From Myxococcus virescens (GTDB taxonomy: Bacteria; Myxococcota; Myxococcia; Myxococcales; Myxococcaceae), in the NCBI RefSeq assembly GCF_900101905.1, contig NZ_FNAJ01000013.1:165742-229741 (forward strand): a stretch of DNA of 64,000 nt, written 5' to 3'. Both the position numbers and the translations under genes were made by a program. The notes beneath the pieces were generated by a model that had not been told where the DNA came from, searched no databases, and saw only the letters and a program-made list of their open reading frames with translations. Below, in pieces: positions 53,403 through 61,197 of this stretch (position 1 is its first letter; each line of letters starts with the position of its first letter).

Positions 53403-53432
53403 CCTATCTCCACAGATAAAGTCCTATCTCCA
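53403..53432. promoter_or_regulatory. Candidate RtcR binding sites
   Basis: CCTATCTCCA occurs at 53403-53412 and 53423-53432, exactly 20 bases apart (two helical turns). An inverted copy of its core (AGATA, 53414-53418) lies between, forming TATCT-CCAC-AGATA. The block is about 45-70 bases upstream of the sigma-54 -24 box and overlaps the rtcR start, which suits both rtcBA activation and rtcR self-control. Confidence 0.5.
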
Positions 53433-55054
53433 TGGCGAAAGCACGCGCACGCAAGACGGTGGTCCTGGGGATGCTCGGGACGACGCTGGACAACGGGCAG
53501 GGGCCGCAGCGCTGGACGCGGTGGCGGCCCACGGTGGCGCTGTGCCAGCAGGAGGACCTGTTGGTGCACCGGCTGGAGCTGTTGCATCCGCCAAACGCGA
53601 CCTCGCTCGCGGCCACACTGGCGGGGGACATCCGCCAGGTGTCACCGGAGACGGAGGTGCGGGGCAGGCCCCTGGACATCCAGAACCCGTGGGACTTGGA
53701 GGAGACCTACGGCGCGCTGCTCGACTACGTGCGCGGCTATGCCTTCAACCCCGAGGCGGAGGACTACCTGGTCCACATCACCACGGGCACGCACATCGCG
53801 CAGATCTGCATGTTCCTGCTCGTGGAGAGCCGGCTCATCCCCGGCAAGCTGGTCCAGGTGTCCCCCGGCCCCAGGGACCGCGCGGGCGCGGGGACACACA
53901 CCCTCATCGACCTGGACCTGTCCCAGTACGACACCCTGGCCGCGCGCTTCCGGCAGGAGCAGCGAGAAGGCCTGGCCTTCCTCAAGTCCGGCATCGACAC
54001 CCGCAACGCGGCGTTCAACCGCCTCATCGAGCGCATCGAACAGGTGGCCGTCCAGTCCCGCGCGCCCCTGCTCATCACGGGCCCCACCGGCGCGGGCAAG
54101 TCGCAGCTCGCGCGGCGCATCTACGCGCTGAAGAAGTCGCGGCGCGGCGTGGCGGGCCCCTTCGTGGACCTCAACTGCGCCACGCTCCGGGGCGACGGCG
54201 CCATGTCCGCGCTCTTCGGGCACGTGAAGGGCGCCTTCACGGGCGCGCTGAGCGACAGGCCCGGTCTGCTGCGGCAGGCGAACGGCGGCGTGCTCTTCCT
54301 GGACGAAATCGGCGAGCTGGGCGCGGACGAGCAGGCCATGTTGCTCCGCGCGCTGGAGGACAAGCGCTTCTTGCCCGTGGGCGCGGACCGCGAGGTGGAG
54401 AGCGACTTCCAGCTCATCGCCGGCACCAACCGGGACCTCCAAGTCGAGGTCGAGCGCGGGCGCTTCCGGGAGGACCTGCTCGCGCGCATCAACCTGTGGA
54501 CGTTCCGGCTGCCCGCGCTGCGCGAGCGCCCGGAGGACATCCCACCCAACCTGCTCTTCGAACTGGACCAGTCCTCCGAGGCCGTGGGCACGCGCGTCAC
54601 CATGAACAAGGAGGCGCAGAAGCGCTTTCTGGACTTCGCCACGTCCACCGAGGCGAGGTGGGCAGGCAACTTCCGGGACCTCAACGCGGCGGTGCTGCGC
54701 ATGGCCACGCTGGCGACGGGCGGACGGATTACTCGGGACGTGGTGGACGAGGAGCTCGAACGGCTGCGCGAGCAGTGGCGGCCCTCCGGAGCGAAGGCGG
54801 CGGTCGTCGCCGGGGACCTGGTCGCGGAGGTGCTGGGGGAGAACCTCGCCAGCGAGCTGGACCGCTTCGACCGGGTCCAGCTCGCGGACGTGCTGAGCGT
54901 CTGCCGGGCATCACGCTCGTTGTCGGACGCGGGGCGCGTGCTGTTCGCTCAGTCACGCGCCCAGAAGAAGAGCGTCAACGACGCGGACCGGCTGAAGAAG
55001 TACCTGGCCCGCTTCGGACTCACGTGGGCGGACGTCAGCGGGCGAGGCGCGTAG
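53432..55054 (+). CDS. rtcR: Sigma-54-dependent activator RtcR
   Basis: A 540-residue protein. The N-terminal CARF-like sensor domain (about 1-185; TVVLGMLGTTLDNGQGPQRW, LVHITTGTHIAQICMFLLVE) is thought to bind RNA-end-derived oligoribonucleotides. The AAA+ domain (about 190-430) has GPTGAGKSQLA, the GAFTGA loop and LFLDEIGEL. The C-terminal part carries the DNA-binding helix-turn-helix region (SRSLSDAGRVLFAQSR). It should activate the divergent rtcBA operon. The start at 53432 matches the E. coli RtcR N-terminus to within a few residues; no ribosome binding site is visible. Confidence 0.95.
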   Translation: MAKARARKTVVLGMLGTTLDNGQGPQRWTRWRPTVALCQQEDLLVHRLELLHPPNATSLAATLAGDIRQVSPETEVRGRPLDIQNPWDLEETYGALLDYVRGYAFNPEAEDYLVHITTGTHIAQICMFLLVESRLIPGKLVQVSPGPRDRAGAGTHTLIDLDLSQYDTLAARFRQEQREGLAFLKSGIDTRNAAFNRLIERIEQVAVQSRAPLLITGPTGAGKSQLARRIYALKKSRRGVAGPFVDLNCATLRGDGAMSALFGHVKGAFTGALSDRPGLLRQANGGVLFLDEIGELGADEQAMLLRALEDKRFLPVGADREVESDFQLIAGTNRDLQVEVERGRFREDLLARINLWTFRLPALRERPEDIPPNLLFELDQSSEAVGTRVTMNKEAQKRFLDFATSTEARWAGNFRDLNAAVLRMATLATGGRITRDVVDEELERLREQWRPSGAKAAVVAGDLVAEVLGENLASELDRFDRVQLADVLSVCRASRSLSDAGRVLFAQSRAQKKSVNDADRLKKYLARFGLTWADVSGRGA

Positions 55055-55061
55055 GCCGGGC

Positions 55062-56480
55062 TCAGAGCATGGGCATGCCACGCGTCGTCACGCCCTTGCC
55101 TCCCTTGGCGCCCTGACTTCGCTGCCCGCCCTGCCCATCGCGGCCCAGGAGGTAGAACGACTCCTGCCTGGACACGAAGAACTTCCAGCCCTCCTCGGTG
55201 AGGTAGGCCGGGTCCTCCTGCATCACGAAGACCTTCTGCCCGTCCCACTCCGGCACCGACGTGGCGGTGTTCAGCTCGATGGCGATGTACGAGCCCAGGC
55301 GCAACGTCTTGGCCTCCTCCTGCCGGCTGGCCGAACGGAAGTCGATGCTCGCGCCCAGCGCGTGGCCCTGGTTGCCCAGCGGGTGGCTGTACACCATGGC
55401 CTCGATGCCCTTCTCCTTCATCTCCGCCATCGTCTGCGTGTACACCTGCGCGGACGTGCGGCCCGGACGGGAGGCGCGCAGCATCAGCGCGTCCTGGAGT
55501 TCGATGGTGTTGGCCAGCGCCCGCTTGAGGCCCTCCGGCGCGTCCGTCTCCCCCTCGTTCAGCACGTAGGCCATCTTCTGCCAGTCGGAGTTCAGCCCCA
55601 TGTAGGTGATGCCGAAGTCCACGTGCAGCAGGTCGCCGCGGAGGATGACGACGTCCTCCTTCGCGGGCGCCAGGAAGCCTCGCGAGCTGGCGCCATCCGC
55701 GCCCTTGCGCTGCACGCGCAGGTCCGGCTGGAACCAGGTGTCCACGCCCAGCGCCCAGAGCCTGTCATAGAGGAAGCGGCGCACGTCACCGACGGTCGTC
55801 TTCCCCGGCACCACCACCTCCGGAGAGAAGGCCTCCTTCACCACGGCCTCCGTCAGCATCACCAGCCGCTGGTAGTGCAGCCACTCCTCGGGGATGCGCG
55901 TGTCCAGGTACTCCTCGATGAGCGGCGCGGCGCTCACGAAGCGGGCCTCCGCCTCCGCGCCCAGGGCCTCCACCAGGAAGGCATAGCTGTCCTTCGTCAG
56001 GCTGCGCGTCACCCCGCGCTTGCCGCCAATGCCCAGGGCAATCGTCCGGGGCTGATAGCGCGTGTTCAGGTCCGCCAGGATCTCCTGCGGCTTGCGCCCT
56101 TCTTCGGGCAGCTCGAAGAAGCGCGCGAGCGTGGCCTCCGAGTAGCCGGAGAGCGCGACGCGCTTGAGCCCCTCGGGCCCGGCGTCGACGAACACGAAGA
56201 TGTCCCGGTTGCCCGCGTAGGGCCGCGGCGGCGCGATGAACTGGGTGAGCGGGTCGTCGTGGAACTCCTCGTTCACGACCACCCACATGCCCACGCCATG
56301 GCGGCGCATCATGTCCAGCAGCATGCCGTGGCGCTTCTCCAGCCAGGCTTCGCGCTCGGCGATCTGCTCCGACCAGGACATGAGACGCGGCGGCGAGTCG
56401 TCAGCAGCGCCCTGGCGCCCCGTGGTGGCACAGGCGGCCAGCAGCAACAGCGGCAGGGCCGCCCACTTCGCGGACTTCAT
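55062..56480 (-). CDS. M24-family (Xaa-Pro-type) metallopeptidase lipoprotein
   Basis: A 472-residue protein. The ATG at 56480 has GGAG seven bases upstream and opens a lipoprotein signal (lipobox LAAC). The creatinase-like N-terminal domain is followed by a pita-bread fold with metal-ligand candidates in LLHVDFGITYMGLNSDWQ, SHPLGNQGHALG and SYIAIELNT. Most M24 enzymes are cytosolic; the lipobox places this one in the envelope. It probably trims N-terminal residues before proline, but activity is not certain. It is convergent with rtcR, with seven bases between. Confidence 0.87.
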   Translation of the reverse strand: MKSAKWAALPLLLLAACATTGRQGAADDSPPRLMSWSEQIAEREAWLEKRHGMLLDMMRRHGVGMWVVVNEEFHDDPLTQFIAPPRPYAGNRDIFVFVDAGPEGLKRVALSGYSEATLARFFELPEEGRKPQEILADLNTRYQPRTIALGIGGKRGVTRSLTKDSYAFLVEALGAEAEARFVSAAPLIEEYLDTRIPEEWLHYQRLVMLTEAVVKEAFSPEVVVPGKTTVGDVRRFLYDRLWALGVDTWFQPDLRVQRKGADGASSRGFLAPAKEDVVILRGDLLHVDFGITYMGLNSDWQKMAYVLNEGETDAPEGLKRALANTIELQDALMLRASRPGRTSAQVYTQTMAEMKEKGIEAMVYSHPLGNQGHALGASIDFRSASRQEEAKTLRLGSYIAIELNTATSVPEWDGQKVFVMQEDPAYLTEEGWKFFVSRQESFYLLGRDGQGGQRSQGAKGGKGVTTRGMPML

Positions 56481-56534
56481 GTGAGGACTCCCATCGAGAA
56501 GGAGGCCGCACCGTATCGCATGAAAGCCAGGGGG

Positions 56535-56574
56535 CCTCCGCCTCCAGAGCCCTTGGATTCTCTGGAGACGGAGG
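56535..56574. terminator. Long imperfect hairpin
   Basis: CCTCCG plus CTCCAGAG (56535-56549) pairs with CTCTGGAG plus CGGAGG (56560-56574), with one C-A mismatch and a ten-base loop. It may end the transcript of the small gene at 56763 on the minus strand. No T tract follows. Confidence 0.35.
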
Positions 56575-56762
56575 GCCTGGGGCACGCCCCCTCCCTCACT
56601 CCCTGGAAGTCCGCACTCCAGCGCCTCTCCGGATGGACGCGTCCTCGACGCCCGCGTCATGTGGTCGTCGGCCCCCCGGTCCCGACGCGGCCACCCTTCG
56701 AGATGACGGCTGTCCCCCGACGCCGTCTGCTGGAGCGGGGCCTCATCCCCCGCACACCGAAC

Positions 56763-57008
56763 TCAGAAGCTGGCGATCCGGAACTCGAAGTCGCTCTCGT
56801 CGAACGCCTCCCGTTCCTGTCCCCCCAGGTCCTCCGCGTCCCCCCCCGCTTTCACGACACTCCGCGCGTCCCCCGGACCACCCCGCTCCCCCCAGCTGGA
56901 GCTCCCGTCCGACCAGGCCGCCCATCCCCCGCCCATCGCCCCACGCCCCTCCTCAGGTGCCCAGAAACCGCTCGCATCCCCTTGGCCCCGCGCGTCACCA
57001 CGAAACAT
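56763..57008 (-). CDS. Possible small Gly-rich, acidic-tailed protein, 81 aa
   Basis: The ATG at 57008 is preceded by AGAGGGGGAGAG. The protein is Gly/Ala/Trp-rich with an acidic C-terminus (REAFDESDFEFRIASF), and this part has strong GC3 codon bias. No signal peptide, membrane segment or known domain. It starts just beyond the terminator of the sigma/CHAT operon, so it would need its own promoter. It could also be chance reading frame. Confidence 0.35.
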   Translation of the reverse strand: MFRGDARGQGDASGFWAPEEGRGAMGGGWAAWSDGSSSWGERGGPGDARSVVKAGGDAEDLGGQEREAFDESDFEFRIASF

Positions 57009-57093
57009 CTCTCCCCCTCTTCTCGGGGGCTCGCGACCAACGCCCCCTCAATCTCAGATACGGACCCAGCCCTTTTTATTGTGCATTCTGTTC

Positions 57094-57129
57094 AAAAAAA
57101 TCCGGGGCGCCCCGAGCGGAGGCGCCCCG
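57094..57129 (-). terminator. Intrinsic terminator of the ECF sigma-CHAT-peptide operon
   Basis: CGGGGCGCC (57103-57111) pairs with GGCGCCCCG (57121-57129), nine perfect base pairs with a nine-base loop. On the minus strand it is followed by GGA and seven T residues (57100-57094). It lies 49 bases past the stop of the small peptide gene. Confidence 0.88.
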
Positions 57130-57177
57130 TAAAACCTGTATCGCTGGCGCGACTCAGGACAATCCAGAAATTGTTAC

Positions 57178-57366
57178 TTATTTACGACGTGCGTTGTCCG
57201 AGCCGTCCGGCTGAGACGCCGTATTCACGGACGGGACGACGGACATCCTCGCCGAGAACGGCGGGTGCGCCGTCAGACCCGGGGTGGGCTCCGGCGGTGG
57301 GTCATGCGGGTTGATGCTCACCACCGCCCCATCGCGCTTCGACTTCTTCGAAAGCTTCTTCACCAT
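57178..57366 (-). CDS. 62-aa peptide encoded downstream of the sigma/CHAT operon
   Basis: The ATG at 57366 has a strong AGAGGGGG box five bases upstream. The in-frame ATG at 57465 overlaps the CHAT stop codon (ATGA) and could give a 95-residue form, but lacks a ribosome binding site. The short form starts with a basic stretch (MVKKLSKKSKRDG), then a Pro/His-rich middle (NPHDPPPEPTPGLTAHPP) and an Arg/Ser/Asn tail, with no cysteines or signal peptide. Its place behind a protease gene and before the operon terminator suggests a substrate, activator or signal of the CHAT protease; this is inference. Confidence 0.65.
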   Translation of the reverse strand: MVKKLSKKSKRDGAVVSINPHDPPPEPTPGLTAHPPFSARMSVVPSVNTASQPDGSDNARRK

Positions 57367-57461
57367 CGCATCCCCCTCTGCGCGGCACCGGCGGGGCCCG
57401 GCGGCATGCCATCTCCCCGCCTCCGCCTTGGTACTACGCACCGGGTCGGATTCCTTGGCCA

Positions 57462-60455
57462 TCATTCGAAGAGGAGGATGCCGTGGACCCAGTCCGCGGA
57501 GGGGTGGTCCGCCAGCCACGTGCGCCGCGCGTCGCGGAGCGCGAGGGCCGCCGGTGCACCGCTCCGGATGCGCTCACGTACCGCTTCGAAGAAGCGCCCC
57601 GCCGAGTCGGGGATTTCCACCGTGGAGGCCAGCACCGTGGCCGCGCCTGCTTCGATGAAGGCCACCGGCAGGCTGAAGGACTCATGAAGGAAGGGCGTGG
57701 CTCGGGCCGCACTGCACGTGGCCAGAAGCACGAGCGGCGCGCGCTCCAGCTTCAGCGCGCGGACCTGGGGGGCGGACAGCGCGTATCGGCCATCGGGTTC
57801 AGGCGCCAGCACCACCAGCGAGGCGTCTGACATCTCGGGGCTGAAAGCGCCGTGCGCGTGAATTTCCACCTCACTGGCCTGCGCCATGGCGGCCAGCACC
57901 CGGGTTGGCGTGGCTTGCATGCCCGACAGCTCGATTCGCTGCGGGTCCGGCGCGTGCGGCGGCTCCAGCGGAAGCAACCGCGGGAGGCCCAGCGCCGCGG
58001 GCGCCTCCACCCCATTGACGACCAGGTGCGGCCCGCTGCCACGAGCCGGCACGGGAGACGCGCCTCCGGGCCGCCCCACGCGGTAGCTCCAGGCGAGCTC
58101 CGCGGGCAGCAGCCCCCGCAGGCCATGCACCGGCGGCAGCGCGAGCACATCCACCCGCTCGCAACCCTTCAAGGCGGCCTGGAGCGACGGCGGCACCAGC
58201 CCGGAGGCGTCCCGCCCCAGGGGCTCCGCGCGGCTGGCGTCGAAGTGCCCCTGCAGTTCACCCGTAGCGCCCCGCAGCGCGACCACCGAGCGCTCGTAGT
58301 CCACGGCGACGCCCAGCACACATCGCGCGGGGACCTCGACCTGAAGCGCGGCGCCCATGAGCGCCAGGGCCTCACCTGGGGCGTCCGTGCGGCCTGCCTC
58401 GTGCGCCAGGACGTTGTAGGCCCCCATGCGCGTCTTGCGCGCGTCCACATCGTTGGGAAGGGCCTCCGCCAGTTGGATGGCGCCGCGAAGCAGCTCCAGC
58501 CCGGTCGCGCGGTCGCGCTCCAGCACGAACTGCCCCTCGGCGAAGCGCATCTGCGCGAGCTTGCCCGGGGAGGGCTGCCCCCGGTGCAGCTCGGCCAGGG
58601 TGCGGCGCAACAGGTCCGCGTCCTGGCTGTCCGCGCCGAAGCGCGCCAGGTACGACAACAACAGCGCGCCGGGCAGCCCCAGTGGCCGGCCACACTCCTG
58701 CGCCAGCTCCAGCTCGCTCCGCGCCTCGTGCGCGTCGAACTCCAGCCACGACAGGTAGGCCAGGTTGCGGTGCACGTAGGTGCGCTGCTCGCAGGCGTCG
58801 GGCGTTCGCGCCAGGGACTCGCGCAGGTAGGCGCGCGCGCTGGTGATGTCCAACCGGTAGCGAGCGATGTGCGCCAGCTCCTGGAGGAACTGTTGCTCCA
58901 GCTCCCATTCCTCCTGCTCCCGAGACGCCAGCCAGCCACTCCACGCCTGCTCGAAAGCCTCCGCCGGGCGGTTGAGCGCGAGATAGAGGTCCGACAGCCG
59001 CTTCTTCAGCGTGGCGCAGCGGTAGGACAGCCCCTTGCCCTGACAGGCCCCCACGGCCGCGCGAAGCCGCGCCTCCGCCTTCCACCATTCGCCCGCGCGC
59101 TCCTCGGCGCCCGCCAGCTCTCGCTCGGCCAGCAGCGACAACCAGGGGTCCTCGGCCGCACGGGCCAGCCGCGTGAAATCCTCCAGGTGGCGCGCGCCTG
59201 CCTTCTGATTGATGAGCCCGCCCAGGTACAGGTCGTCCTCGCCCGAACGCCGCAGCGTCTCCAGGAAGCGCGCTGGCGAGGACAGCTCGCCCCGGACGAG
59301 CTTCGCGTAGTCCGCCGCCAGAGGTGCACGGCGGCTGAAGTCCCGCTCCGCCACACGCTGCACGTAGCCGCGAAGCACCTCGCCGCCCTGGACGCCGTCC
59401 AACACGTCCGCCAGCGGAAGCAGGCGCAGGGTCCCCTCCCGCGACGGCGCGGCCCTCACCGCGTCGTAGAACGCCAGCCGGACGATGCCAGGAAAGCGCT
59501 TCGCTTCCTCCAGCGGGAGCCGCGCCTGCGCGTCCACCATCAGGTCCCGCACCGCCGCGCGAGCCCCCTTCCAGGCCCGCCCACGCGCCTGCGTCTGCTG
59601 CCGGAGCGCTCGCGCGCGAATCCGCGCCTCCTCGCTCCATCCCGGCTCCCCGCGCTTCACCACCGCGTCGAACGCCTCCGCGGCCAGCAGCGTCAGCCCC
59701 ATCTCCCGCAGCACCAGCGCCCGGTTCCACTGCGCCTGGGCGTGCTCGGGCGCTTGTCGTAACACGCCGTCCAGCAGCGCCAGCGCCTGCTCCGGGTGCC
59801 CCTGCTCCAACGCGATGATGGCCAGGTCGCTGTCCCGGTCCGGTGACGGCGACATCCGGTGGAGGAAGTCGAAGGCTTGCCGCAGGTCCCTGCGGACCAG
59901 GTACGCGGCGGCAATGCCATGCAGGTCCCCCTGGTCCTCCAGATCCGCCAGCGCCCGGAGCGGCAATGCCGAGCCAGCCCCGCCCGGAGGCCCTCTGACA
60001 CCCGCGCGCAAGGGCACATAGGGCCGGTGTCCGTCCGCGCGTGCATAGGCGACCCTCGCCTCGATGAGGCGCGACGACGTCTGCGCGAGCCAGACCTCCT
60101 GCTGGGAACCCCGCATATCGGCGCTCTTGACGACGAGCACCAGGACGATGGCCGCCGCCACGGCGCCCACCGCGAACGGGGCCCAGCGCCAGTGCGGGCG
60201 ACCCGGCACTTCGGCCGCGTCACGTGTCCTGGGCGCATCGGGCGCCGTCCAGGTTTCGGGCGCGTCCTCCTGCTCGTGCGCCAACACGCGCGGGTCCCCC
60301 ATCACATGGAAGCCCAGCAGCTCCAGTTGCATGGCTTCGTGCAGGCCGGACGCGCAGGGGTCACAGCGAGCGAGGTGATGCCGGAAGTTCTCCTCGTCCA
60401 CGGGCGGCAGCTCGCCGTCCAGGAAGAGGGACAGCCTGTTACAGAGCGTCCCCAT
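57462..60455 (-). CDS. Anti-sigma zinc motif-TM-helical repeat-CHAT protease fusion
   Basis: A 997-residue protein. N-terminal zf-HC2-like motif: His27-x3-Cys31-x2-Cys34 (FRHHLARCDPC), with Cys5 and LFLDGELPPVDEENF as in anti-sigma domains. One membrane helix lies at about 92-109. TPR-like helical repeats fill about 140-720. The C-terminal CHAT domain has His868 (VEIHAHGAFS) and Cys914 (LVLLATCSAA), the caspase-type dyad. The topology would put the repeats and protease outside the inner membrane. The ATG at 60455 shares its A with the sigma stop; a GTG at 60458 is equally close to the GGAGGAGG box. Anti-sigma and protease in one chain suggest proteolytic control of the sigma factor or signal. 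Confidence 0.88.
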   Translation of the reverse strand: MGTLCNRLSLFLDGELPPVDEENFRHHLARCDPCASGLHEAMQLELLGFHVMGDPRVLAHEQEDAPETWTAPDAPRTRDAAEVPGRPHWRWAPFAVGAVAAAIVLVLVVKSADMRGSQQEVWLAQTSSRLIEARVAYARADGHRPYVPLRAGVRGPPGGAGSALPLRALADLEDQGDLHGIAAAYLVRRDLRQAFDFLHRMSPSPDRDSDLAIIALEQGHPEQALALLDGVLRQAPEHAQAQWNRALVLREMGLTLLAAEAFDAVVKRGEPGWSEEARIRARALRQQTQARGRAWKGARAAVRDLMVDAQARLPLEEAKRFPGIVRLAFYDAVRAAPSREGTLRLLPLADVLDGVQGGEVLRGYVQRVAERDFSRRAPLAADYAKLVRGELSSPARFLETLRRSGEDDLYLGGLINQKAGARHLEDFTRLARAAEDPWLSLLAERELAGAEERAGEWWKAEARLRAAVGACQGKGLSYRCATLKKRLSDLYLALNRPAEAFEQAWSGWLASREQEEWELEQQFLQELAHIARYRLDITSARAYLRESLARTPDACEQRTYVHRNLAYLSWLEFDAHEARSELELAQECGRPLGLPGALLLSYLARFGADSQDADLLRRTLAELHRGQPSPGKLAQMRFAEGQFVLERDRATGLELLRGAIQLAEALPNDVDARKTRMGAYNVLAHEAGRTDAPGEALALMGAALQVEVPARCVLGVAVDYERSVVALRGATGELQGHFDASRAEPLGRDASGLVPPSLQAALKGCERVDVLALPPVHGLRGLLPAELAWSYRVGRPGGASPVPARGSGPHLVVNGVEAPAALGLPRLLPLEPPHAPDPQRIELSGMQATPTRVLAAMAQASEVEIHAHGAFSPEMSDASLVVLAPEPDGRYALSAPQVRALKLERAPLVLLATCSAARATPFLHESFSLPVAFIEAGAATVLASTVEIPDSAGRFFEAVRERIRSGAPAALALRDARRTWLADHPSADWVHGILLFE

Positions 60456-61057
60456 CACGCGCTGCCTCCTCCGTCGCTCCCGGTGAGCGGCAGCAGAAGC
60501 GCCTTCAACTCCTTGCGGGCCTGATAGAGCCAGCTCCCCACGGTGCCTTCGGGGACGCCCATGCGCAGGGCGATGGCGCGGTAGCGCAGCCCCGAGGCAT
60601 GCAGCGAATACGCCTCACGCACCCTGGGATTCGACAACTGGGCAATGGCCGACTGGAAGTCCTTCTCCGAGATGTGCTCCCAGACCTCCATGGCCTCCGG
60701 CTCAGGGGCCGCGACTCCCTCGCGCACCAGCCGCAGCTCCGGACGGTCCTGCTCCAGCAATTCCGAGCGCCGCTTGCGGCACTGGTCGAGGAAATGATTG
60801 GTCATCGCCCGACACAGCCACGCCCTGTAGACGGGCTCCGGCTGCGCGGCGAGTGCCCCGTGATGCAGCAGTCCGCGCGTGAGCGCCTCCTGCACCAGGT
60901 CTTCCGGATCGATGCCTCCCTGACCGCACAACCGTCTCGCCAGGGCCAACAGCATGGGCCTGACACGATGCGCGAACTCCTCGAACCCGTCGGGATGCAC
61001 ATCCGTACTGTAGGCCACAGGAATGCGAATGACTGTGGCAATGCGTTGGCCGCTCAT
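60455..61057 (-). CDS. ECF-type RNA polymerase sigma factor
   Basis: A 200-residue protein. The ATG at 61057 has AAGGAG nine bases upstream; the longer frame to 61102 begins with TTG and has no such box. Region 2 at about 40-100 (ALARRLCGQGGIDPEDLVQEALTRGLLH, YRAWLCRAMTNHFLDQCRKRRSE), region 4 at about 140-190 (VREAYSLHASGLRYRAIALRMGVPEGTVGSWLYQARKEL). Its stop overlaps the start of the anti-sigma/CHAT fusion, so that protein is almost certainly its regulator. Confidence 0.93.
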   Translation of the reverse strand: MSGQRIATVIRIPVAYSTDVHPDGFEEFAHRVRPMLLALARRLCGQGGIDPEDLVQEALTRGLLHHGALAAQPEPVYRAWLCRAMTNHFLDQCRKRRSELLEQDRPELRLVREGVAAPEPEAMEVWEHISEKDFQSAIAQLSNPRVREAYSLHASGLRYRAIALRMGVPEGTVGSWLYQARKELKALLLPLTGSDGGGSA

Positions 61058-61197
61058 CGACCCGGACTCCTTCCACGCCTCTCCAAACGAAGTCCGGGGC
61101 AATCCTTGGAAGGCCGTCGTGAAACAGACTCAATCGCGTCGAGTTGCGCTCGCTCACCGACATCCCTGCCGTCCTGCGGGCCAGGGACAGGCCGGCG

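Noticed and set aside
53320..55116. 598-residue plus-strand frame overlapping rtcR
   Set aside because: Overlaps rtcR in a different frame; rtcR has all family motifs and this has none.
55362..57314. 650-residue plus-strand frame over the M24 gene and spacer
   Set aside because: His/Arg/Gln-rich antisense composition; the minus-strand M24 gene explains the region.
57852..59762. 636-residue frame antisense to the CHAT fusion gene
   Set aside because: Antisense shadow with repetitive Arg/Gln/Pro composition and no domains.
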